Positions 26,255 to 35,340 of a DNA stretch of 35,340 bases are shown here, in pieces. The translations under genes were made by a program, and so were the position numbers. The notes below the pieces were generated by a model, which saw only the letters and a list, made by a program, of their open reading frames with translations, did not search any database and was not told where the DNA came from. The stretch covers positions 1 through 35,340 of the forward strand of contig NZ_JAJTBB010000030.1 of assembly GCF_021287135.1 (NCBI RefSeq), written 5' to 3'. Every line of letters starts with the position of its first letter. Positions within the stretch are counted from its first letter, which is position 1. Source of the DNA: Acidovorax sp. (lineage in GTDB: Bacteria > Pseudomonadota > Gammaproteobacteria > Burkholderiales > Burkholderiaceae_C).

Positions 26255-27946
26255 ATGAATTGGCCCCGCTTTTCGGACTGCAGCCTGCGCACGCAGATGG
26301 CGCTGGTGTTTGCCGGCCTGGTGGTGGGGGTCTCCGTGCTGCTGTCCTTGGCCTTTGGCGAACTGCTCAAGCGCCGCATCGAGCAGGATGCGGGCGCCGC
26401 GCTGAAGGTGGTGGCCGCAAACGCCGCCCAGATGCTGGCCGCCGGGCTGCTGGAACGCAGCCGCGAGGCCGAGGTGCTGGCCGCCGCCGAGGTGGTGTGG
26501 AAGCAGGGCCTGGACAGCCCTGAAGCGCACCACATGCTGGTGCGCAGCCAGGCCATGGAGCCCCACAGCGCGTGGATCGGGGTGGTGGACGCCCAAGGGG
26601 TGGTGCGCGCCGCCACGGGCGGCCTGCTGGAAGGAGACAACGTGGCCTCGCGCCCCTGGTTCCGCGAAGGGCTGGAGAAAACCTACGTGGGAGACGTGCA
26701 CCCCGCAGTGCTGCTGGAAAAGCTGCTGGCGCCGCTGCCGTCCGGCGAAGCACACCGCTTTGTCGACTTCGCGGCCCCGGTGCGCCTGGGGCCCACCACC
26801 GTCGGGGTGGTTGCCATCCATGGCAGCTGGGAGTGGACACGCGAAGTCCTGGAAAGCATGACCCCCGCGCGCACCGACAGCCGCGCGGTGGAACTGTTCG
26901 TGTTCGACCGCGAAGGCCAGCTCATCTATGCGCCGGGTGGCCGCACCCGGGCGCTGCAGGAAGCGGGCCAGCGCCTGCCCGTGGAGCCCCGCCATCCCGC
27001 GGAAGCGGCAGCGTCCCGTCCCGGCGTCGCACAGTGGCAAGACGGGCGCCAGTACCTCACCGCCGTGGTGGCGCTCAAGCCGCGCAGCCGCGCGAGCGAC
27101 CTGGGGTGGCGCGTCGTGGCACGCGAGCCGGTGGAGCTGGCCTTTGCCGAGGCGCGGCACACAGTGCGCAAGGCCCTGGCCCTGGGCCTGGCGGCGGCCC
27201 TGGTGGCGTGCGGGCTCGCGTGGGCTGTTGCGCGCCGCCTCAGCGAGGACCTGTACGCCCTGGCCGATGCCGCCAGTGCGATCGAGAGCGGCAAGCCCGG
27301 CGGGCACATTCCGCAGGCGCGCAGCAGCCGCGAGGTGCGCACCCTGGCCACCGCGCTGGACCGCATGACGAACCGGCTGCTCGCGGCCCGCGAGGCCATG
27401 GAGGAAAAAGTGCGCTTGCGCACGCTGGAGCTGGAGAGCGCCAACCGCGCCCTGGACCTGCAGGCCCGCACCGACGCCCTCACCGGCCTGCTCAACCGCC
27501 GGGGCTTTGAACCGCAAATGGCCTTTGCCCTGGCGTTGGCCCGCCGCACGCGACGCCCGCTGAGCGTGGTGGCGGTGGACGTGGACCACTTCAAGCGCGT
27601 GAACGACACCTACGGGCACGAGGCCGGCGACGAAGTGCTGCGCCAGCTGGCGCGCGCCCTGGAGCTGCGGCTGCGCCACTCGGACGTGGTCGCCCGCCTG
27701 GGCGGCGAAGAGTTCGTGCTCCTGCTGCCCGACACCGGCCTGGACGGCGCCCGGACCATTGCGCAGGCGGTGCTCACGGCCATGGCCGAACGCGAAGACC
27801 CGGTGGTGGGCCGCATCACCGTGAGCGCGGGCGTGGCCACGATGCGCGGCCCCGGAGATACGGGCATGGACATGCTGCGGCGCAGCGACGCCGCCCTCTA
27901 CGAGGCCAAACGGCAGGGGCGCAACCGGGTCTGCACCGAAGCGTGA
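26255..27946 (+). CDS. membrane diguanylate cyclase with periplasmic Cache-like sensor
   Basis: 563 residues. A first helix (about 15-35) and a second (about 305-327) frame a periplasmic domain resembling Cache/PDC sensors (LVRSQAMEPHSAWIGVVDAQ, VASRPWFREGLEKTYVGDVH). A HAMP segment (about 328-380) and coiled coil (REAMEEKVRLRTLELESANR) lead to the GGDEF domain (about 400-560). The catalytic GGEEF is at 483-487 and an allosteric I-site RHSD at 474-477, five residues upstream, so it should make cyclic-di-GMP with product inhibition. The ligand is unknown. The ATG at 26255 is at the start of the hydrophobic leader. It converges with the gene at 27966. Confidence 0.93.
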   Translation: MNWPRFSDCSLRTQMALVFAGLVVGVSVLLSLAFGELLKRRIEQDAGAALKVVAANAAQMLAAGLLERSREAEVLAAAEVVWKQGLDSPEAHHMLVRSQAMEPHSAWIGVVDAQGVVRAATGGLLEGDNVASRPWFREGLEKTYVGDVHPAVLLEKLLAPLPSGEAHRFVDFAAPVRLGPTTVGVVAIHGSWEWTREVLESMTPARTDSRAVELFVFDREGQLIYAPGGRTRALQEAGQRLPVEPRHPAEAAASRPGVAQWQDGRQYLTAVVALKPRSRASDLGWRVVAREPVELAFAEARHTVRKALALGLAAALVACGLAWAVARRLSEDLYALADAASAIESGKPGGHIPQARSSREVRTLATALDRMTNRLLAAREAMEEKVRLRTLELESANRALDLQARTDALTGLLNRRGFEPQMAFALALARRTRRPLSVVAVDVDHFKRVNDTYGHEAGDEVLRQLARALELRLRHSDVVARLGGEEFVLLLPDTGLDGARTIAQAVLTAMAEREDPVVGRITVSAGVATMRGPGDTGMDMLRRSDAALYEAKRQGRNRVCTEA

Positions 27947-27965
27947 GCAGGAGCGCGGCGACGCC

Positions 27966-28415
27966 TCAGGACGGGCGGGCGTCCGCAGACGCCGCCACCT
28001 GCGCAGCCGCAGCGGGCGGGGCATCAAAGTAGGCCTGCAGTTGCGCGGCCAGGGCGTTCAAGGCCGGGTCGGGCACTTCCTGCGCCTGGGCCAGCTGCCA
28101 CTGCGCGTAGGGCCGGTGGCCCAGCATCATGGCGGCATTCACGCAGTGGCCATGGGCGGCCATTTGCAGAATGAAGGCGTCCAGGCGCTCGCAGGGCCAG
28201 TAGTGGCACGACGGCGCACCCGCGGGCTCATCGGCCTCCCACCGCGGTGCGCCGGCTGCGGCAGCGCCTTCCGGCGCCGGGGCCGTGTCCAAGGCTTGCG
28301 GCCCTGCGCCGGCGTGGCCGGGCTCTGATGACCAGCGCGCCACCAGCGGACCGGCCAGCGCACCCATCCAGGCGACAAGCGACGGGTTAACGGAGGGGGG
28401 GGCAAAGGTCAGCAT
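27966..28415 (-). CDS. hypothetical protein, conserved-looking C-terminal half
   Basis: 149 residues, with GGAAGGA upstream of the ATG at 28415. The N-terminal third is Ala/Pro/Gly-rich low complexity. A more protein-like core (about 67-130) contains APSCHYWPCERLDAFILQMA, GHCVNAAMMLGHRPYAQWQL and NALAAQLQAYFDA. Three Cys and several His/Trp occur in this core without a recognisable metal motif, and there is no signal peptide or membrane helix. I do not recognise the family. The codon bias is like its neighbours and the stop is 19 bases from the convergent cyclase gene. It lies downstream of dcd on the same strand, with a 160-base gap. Confidence 0.65.
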   Translation of the reverse strand: MLTFAPPSVNPSLVAWMGALAGPLVARWSSEPGHAGAGPQALDTAPAPEGAAAAGAPRWEADEPAGAPSCHYWPCERLDAFILQMAAHGHCVNAAMMLGHRPYAQWQLAQAQEVPDPALNALAAQLQAYFDAPPAAAAQVAASADARPS

Positions 28416-28575
28416 GGCAAGTCCTTCCGAACGATCATCGCCCGCGCATGTGGCTGGGGCGTGACACGGATGCTAAAAAACTTACCTGCGCTTGCACTTC
28501 AGCCAAGCGGCCTTGCCGCTGTAGGACGCCAGCGCAGCGGGCCGCCGCCCGCACAGCGCGCCTGCAGGACGGCGT

Positions 28576-29148
28576 TCAGGCCTTGGGCAGCGTGACGCCG
28601 ATCTGCCCCTGGTACTTGCCGCCGCGGTCGCGGTAGCTGACCTCGCAGACATCGTCCTTGTCACTCTCGAAGAACAGCACCTGCGCGCAGCCCTCGCCCG
28701 CGTAGATGCGGGCGGGCAGCGGCGTGGTGTTGCTGAATTCCAGCGTCACATAGCCTTCCCATTCGGGCTCGAAGGGGGTCACGTTGACGATGATGCCGCA
28801 GCGGGCGTAGGTGCTCTTGCCCAGGCAGATGGTGAGCACATTGCGCGGGATGCGGAAATACTCCACCGTGCGCGCCAGCGCAAAGCTGTTGGGCGGGATG
28901 ATGCAGCTGTCGCCTTCAAAATCGACAAAGCTTTTCTCGTCGAAGTGCTTCGGGTCCACCACGGTGCTGTGGATGTTGGTGAACACCTTGAATTCCGGAG
29001 CACAGCGGATGTCGTAGCCGTAGCTGCTGGTGCCGTAGCTGATGATCTTGCGCCCCTCGACCTCGCGCACCTGGCCGGGCTCGAAGGGTTCGATCATGCC
29101 GTGCTCGGCCGCCATGCGGCGGATCCATTTGTCGCTCTTGATGCTCAT
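28576..29148 (-). CDS. dcd: dCTP deaminase
   Basis: 190 residues, the normal length. Deaminates dCTP to dUTP in the cytoplasm, supplying dUMP for thymidylate synthesis. Family signatures: [20 protein letters not shown] at the start, SYGYDIRC, the nucleotide-binding [20 protein letters not shown], the catalytic Glu in [11 protein letters not shown], and [13 protein letters not shown], ending [22 protein letters not shown] precedes the ATG at 29148. It follows guaD on the same strand after 77 bases that contain a truncated dispersed repeat. Confidence 0.97.
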   Translation of the reverse strand: MSIKSDKWIRRMAAEHGMIEPFEPGQVREVEGRKIISYGTSSYGYDIRCAPEFKVFTNIHSTVVDPKHFDEKSFVDFEGDSCIIPPNSFALARTVEYFRIPRNVLTICLGKSTYARCGIIVNVTPFEPEWEGYVTLEFSNTTPLPARIYAGEGCAQVLFFESDKDDVCEVSYRDRGGKYQGQIGVTLPKA

Positions 29149-29192
29149 CGGTTGACTCCTGCGCTGCGGCCCCGCCAGCCAGCAGGCACCAT

Positions 29193-29209
29193 GCTATTAA
29201 ATATGTAGC
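29193..29209 (+). repeat. truncated dispersed short repeat between guaD and dcd
   Basis: GCTA (29193-29196) and TAGC (29206-29209) with an A/T loop; the AGCGCTT half is missing or decayed. It ends 16 bases before the guaD stop codon. Confidence 0.5.
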
Positions 29210-29225
29210 TATTACCGCACTCAGG

Positions 29226-30524
29226 TCAAGCGCGGGAGCCGTATTTTGCTTGAGAAATCACCGCCTCTTCCACCACGCGGTCGTCGCCCAGTACGATCAG
29301 CGCAAACAAAAGCTCCGCCAGGCTGCCGGCCTGCGCGGTCTTGCGCGCCAGCAGCGGCGTGGCCGCGGGGTTGAGCACCAGAAAGTCTGCCTCACAGCCG
29401 GGCTGCAGGTTCCCCACGACCCCGCCCAGCCCCAGGGCCTGGGCGGCGCCGGCAGTGTGCAGCCACCACAGGCGCTCGGGCGACAGGCTCAGCCCCGGCT
29501 TGGTGTGCCCCTCGCGGCCGACATAGTAGGCGGCCAGCATCGTGTGAAAAGGACTGAAGCTCGTGCCGCCCCCCACGTCGCTGGCCAGGCCATGGCCGAA
29601 ACCCACGCGGTCGGCGCCCGCAAAGTCGAAGAAGCCGCTGCCCAGGAACAGGTTGCTGGTCGGGCTGACCGCTGCCACCGCGCCGGTGGCCCGCATGAGG
29701 GCGCGGTCGTCGTCGTCGAAATGGATGCAGTGCGCATACACGGCGCGTTCGCGCATCAGGCCGAAATCGTCGTACACGCCCAGGTAGCTGCGCGATCCGG
29801 GGAACAGCTCGCGGGCCCAGCGGATCTCGTCGCGGTTCTCGGCCACGTGCGACTGGATCCACACGTCCGGGTAGCGCGCGGCCAGTTCGCCAGCGCCCCG
29901 CAGCTGCTGCGGCGTGCTGGTGGGTGCAAAGCGCGGCGTGATCGCATAGCCCAGCCGGTCCACGCCGTGCCAGCGCCGGATCAGGGCTTCGGTGTCCAGC
30001 AGGCTTTCCTCGGTGCGGTCGCGCACGCCGTCGGGCGAATGGCGGTCCTGCAGCACCTTTCCGGTCACCAGCCGCAGCTGGCGCTGCTGCGCCGCGCCCA
30101 TCAGCGCGTCCACCGACACGGGGTGCGAGGTGGCAAAGGCCAGGGCGGTCGTCACGCCATGGCGCAGCAGCTCGTCGATGAACACCTGGGCCACCTGCTG
30201 CGCGTACGCGGCGTCGCTGAAGCGTGTCTCGTGCGGAAAGGTGTAGTTCTCCAGCCAGGGCAGCAGGCCCTCGGCGGGCGAACCGATCACATCGGTCTGC
30301 GGGAAATGGACATGCATGTCCACGAAGCCGGGCGCCAGGATGCGGCCGGGCAAGTGCTGCACCGGCACGCCGGCGTACTGCGGCGCCAGCGCCTGCCAAG
30401 CGCCCGCCGCCTGGACCCGCTGCCGGCCCGCGGCGTCGGGGCCTATGGCCAGCAGGCCGTCTTGGTCATACAGGGCCGTGCCATCGTCGGCAAAGCGCAA
30501 AAGGGCGGAACGGTAGACATGCAT
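29226..30524 (-). CDS. guaD: guanine deaminase
   Basis: 432 residues from the ATG at 30524 (MHVYRSALLRF). Hydrolyses guanine to xanthine and ammonia; cytosolic zinc amidohydrolase. Metal and substrate motifs: PGFVDMHVHFPQTDVIG (about 75-91), ENYTFPHE, HVAENRDEI, AHCIHFDDDD, the AVSPTSNLFLGSGFFDF segment and the final metal Asp in SDVGGGTSFS. An in-frame TTG/GTG extension upstream is possible but lacks homology. It sits with a chemoreceptor, adenine deaminase and a BMP-type binding protein on the same strand, consistent with purine scavenging or catabolism feeding xanthine dehydrogenase, which is not in this window. Confidence 0.96.
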   Translation of the reverse strand: MHVYRSALLRFADDGTALYDQDGLLAIGPDAAGRQRVQAAGAWQALAPQYAGVPVQHLPGRILAPGFVDMHVHFPQTDVIGSPAEGLLPWLENYTFPHETRFSDAAYAQQVAQVFIDELLRHGVTTALAFATSHPVSVDALMGAAQQRQLRLVTGKVLQDRHSPDGVRDRTEESLLDTEALIRRWHGVDRLGYAITPRFAPTSTPQQLRGAGELAARYPDVWIQSHVAENRDEIRWARELFPGSRSYLGVYDDFGLMRERAVYAHCIHFDDDDRALMRATGAVAAVSPTSNLFLGSGFFDFAGADRVGFGHGLASDVGGGTSFSPFHTMLAAYYVGREGHTKPGLSLSPERLWWLHTAGAAQALGLGGVVGNLQPGCEADFLVLNPAATPLLARKTAQAGSLAELLFALIVLGDDRVVEEAVISQAKYGSRA

Positions 30525-30605
30525 GGACGCTAGCTTAGCGGGCGGCCCCACCGGTGCGCATACCGCGCAGCCAATAGTGGCTATGCCCGCAGGGCGCGCG
30601 CCCGC

Positions 30606-32198
30606 TTACCGCAGGCGCGGCACGGCGTGCGTGGCCATGGCCTGCGCCGCCGCGCCCAGGCGGAACGCACCCACCACTTCGGACAGGCGCACGGCCTGCT
30701 CCTTGAGGCTTTCAGCGGCGGCCGTGGATTCCTCCACCAGCGCCGCGTTCTGCTGCGTCATCTGGTCGAGCTGGCTCACCGCCACGTTCACCTGGCCGAT
30801 GCCCTGGCTTTGCTCCGACGCCGCGGCGCTGATCTCGCCAATGATGTCCGTCACGCGGCGCACGGAACCCACAATCTCGGTCATGGTGGTGCCAGCGTTC
30901 TGCACCAGGGCCGAGCCGGTCTCCACCTTCTCCACCGACACGCCGATCAGCGTCTTGATCTCCTTGGCCGCTTCGGCGCTGCGCTGCGCCAGGCCGCGCA
31001 CTTCGCTGGCCACCACGGCAAAGCCGCGGCCCTGCTCGCCGGCCCGGGCCGCCTCCACGGCCGCGTTCAGGGCCAGGATGTTGGTCTGGAAGGCAATCCC
31101 GTCGATGGTGCCGATGATGTCGGCAATCTTCTTGCTGCTGGCGTTGATCTCGTCCATGGTGCTCACCACCTGGGCCACCACCTCCCCGCCGCGCTCGGCC
31201 ACCGCGGCCGCCGACGCGGCCAGCTGGTTAGCCTGCACGGCGGAGTCGGCGCTTTGGCGCACGGTGCTGGTCAACTCCTCCATGGAGCTGGCGGTTTCCT
31301 CCAGGCTGCTGGCGGTCTGCTCGGTGCGGGCGCTCAGGTCCTGGTTGCCGGTCGCGATCTGCGTGCTGGCGGTGGAGATGCTGTCCACCACGCCGCGCAC
31401 CTGCTGCAGCGAACCCTGCAGCGCGCCGCGCATCAGGTCCAGCGCACGCAGCAGGCGGCCGGTTTCATCGTTGGCGTAGTGGCTCTGCGGCTGGCCGGTC
31501 AGGTCCATGTCGGCAATGGCCTCGGCAATGGCCTCGGCGTGGCGCAGCGGCCGGGTGATGCTGGTGGCCAGCAGCCAGGCCAGCAGCGCGCCCAGCAGCA
31601 GCGAGATGCCGGTGCACACTTCCAGCAGCAGCGCGGTCTGCGCACGCAGGTTTTCGCTGCGCTTGCCGGCCTCATCCAGTTGCGCGCGCTGCATGTCCAC
31701 CAGCTGCTGCACGCCCGCCAGGTAGTCGCGCGAGGTGGGCTCGAACCGCTCGTTGAACACCTTGTTGGCACTTTCGGCGTCACCTGCCTGCTTGTGCTTG
31801 CTCACCTCTTCGCGCGCGGCGAGGTAGTCCTTGCGCAGCTGGCCCACCTTGTCGAACAGCGCCTTTTCCTCGGCGGTGTCCATCTTGGACTCGATGAACT
31901 TCTGCAGTTCGTTGGTCTGGCTGATGGCCGCCGCCGTCGCCGGCGCGAAGTAGGGAATCAGGCTCGCGTCCGTGCTCTTGGCGATGGCCGCGGCACGCTG
32001 CACGCCCGACGTGGTGTGGCGCAGCCAGTCGGCCCCTGCACGCTCCGCCCGGATGTTGTCGGCCACCATGGTGTCGATTTCGCGCCCCAGCTGGCTCAGC
32101 TTGAACACAGCCGCCACGCTGCTGGCGAAGAACAGGGTGAGGATCACGCCCAGCACCAGGGCCAGGCGTTTGCCGATGGATATTTGATTGAGAAACAT
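30606..32198 (-). CDS. methyl-accepting chemotaxis protein
   Basis: 530 residues. [20 protein letters not shown] starts a first membrane helix (about 10-32); a periplasmic four-helix-bundle sensor (about 33-188) and a second helix (about 190-211) follow. HAMP is about 212-265 ([20 protein letters not shown]). The cytoplasmic signalling hairpin contains [20 protein letters not shown] and [20 protein letters not shown]. The C-terminus ([13 protein letters not shown]) has no CheR-binding pentapeptide. The ATG at 32198 is preceded by GGAGCG. Placement between guanine and adenine deaminase genes makes a purine or purine-derived ligand plausible but unproven. No sigma-28 promoter was recognised upstream. 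Confidence 0.93.
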   Translation of the reverse strand: MFLNQISIGKRLALVLGVILTLFFASSVAAVFKLSQLGREIDTMVADNIRAERAGADWLRHTTSGVQRAAAIAKSTDASLIPYFAPATAAAISQTNELQKFIESKMDTAEEKALFDKVGQLRKDYLAAREEVSKHKQAGDAESANKVFNERFEPTSRDYLAGVQQLVDMQRAQLDEAGKRSENLRAQTALLLEVCTGISLLLGALLAWLLATSITRPLRHAEAIAEAIADMDLTGQPQSHYANDETGRLLRALDLMRGALQGSLQQVRGVVDSISTASTQIATGNQDLSARTEQTASSLEETASSMEELTSTVRQSADSAVQANQLAASAAAVAERGGEVVAQVVSTMDEINASSKKIADIIGTIDGIAFQTNILALNAAVEAARAGEQGRGFAVVASEVRGLAQRSAEAAKEIKTLIGVSVEKVETGSALVQNAGTTMTEIVGSVRRVTDIIGEISAAASEQSQGIGQVNVAVSQLDQMTQQNAALVEESTAAAESLKEQAVRLSEVVGAFRLGAAAQAMATHAVPRLR

Positions 32199-32404
32199 GG
32201 GGGGCGCTCCGTGGTGGCGCAGCAAGGCGCCGTGCCGGCCGACAGGCGGCGGCAAGGTTGGAAGAAATCCGGGGTGGAATGGGCCGCCCGGCCATGCCGC
32301 CCCTGCCGGGGGGACGCGCCGTGCTTGCCAACAAAAGTTTACATTCTAGGGTTTCCCCGGATTTCGTGCTACCGCCGGGTAAACACGCCCGCCCTGCGCT
32401 CCTC

Positions 32405-35340
<2,936 letters not shown>

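Noticed and set aside
28470-28500. A possible seventh copy of the dispersed repeat (TGCTAAAAAACTTACC then TGCGCTTGC)
   Set aside because: Order and composition resemble the repeat, but neither hairpin pairs, so it is not counted.
32199-32404. A sigma-28 flagellar promoter upstream of the chemoreceptor
   Set aside because: A TAAA is present on the minus strand near 32340, but the second element at the right spacing does not match GCCGATAA.

Overview
The window is chromosomal DNA from a high-GC Betaproteobacterium, most likely a member of the Comamonadaceae (Acidovorax-like). This rests on protein style (AcnA, NosZ, NosR, a small H-NS, a polyglycine metallopeptidase), on very GC-rich third codon positions, and on several short repeat families that I know from this group. 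The genus is inferred from pattern, not from a search. I see no rRNA, tRNA, CRISPR array, integrase or insertion sequence.

Layout. The left edge (1-5802) is on the minus strand: a truncated membrane-bound PAS/GGDEF signalling protein, aconitase AcnA and a small four-helix membrane protein. The last is divergent from an XRE regulator with a MmyB-like sensor domain (5964-6935). An H-NS-family protein (minus) and ApaH (plus) follow, separated by a 445-bp regulatory gap.

The centre (8690-20402) is a nitrous-oxide reduction (nos) locus. A minus-strand pair, a cytochrome c5-like lipoprotein and an ApbE/NosX flavin transferase, faces a plus-strand series: DUF2946-like Cys-rich protein, nosZ, nosR, nosD, nosF, nosY, nosL and a second nosL-like gene. 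The plus-strand promoter carries an FNR/DNR-type box and a palindrome resembling an NsrR operator, spaced as expected for an activator at -41.5 and a repressor over the core promoter. NosZ reduces N2O at CuA/CuZ. NosR (FMN plus Fe-S) and the cytochrome would feed electrons. ApbE would attach FMN to NosR. NosDFY and the NosL proteins would support copper-centre assembly. The nosZ-nosR and nosF-nosY junctions have been opened by repeat DNA, including a 207-bp tandem repeat.

The right side holds RhlE, a SulP-STAS-cNMP transporter and a YpfJ-type metallopeptidase (minus), then Pcp and a membrane diguanylate cyclase (plus). A minus-strand nucleobase/nucleotide neighbourhood follows: an unknown gene, dCTP deaminase, guanine deaminase, a chemoreceptor, adenine deaminase overlapping a Rieske oxygenase gene, and a truncated BMP-family (nucleoside-type) ABC binding protein at the right edge. 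These suggest uptake of, sensing of and growth on purines.

A dispersed repeat made of two small hairpins (GCTAT-N7-ATAGC and AGCGCTT-N-AAGCGCT) occurs at least six times. One degenerate copy lies in frame inside acnA and another forms the leader of nosR.
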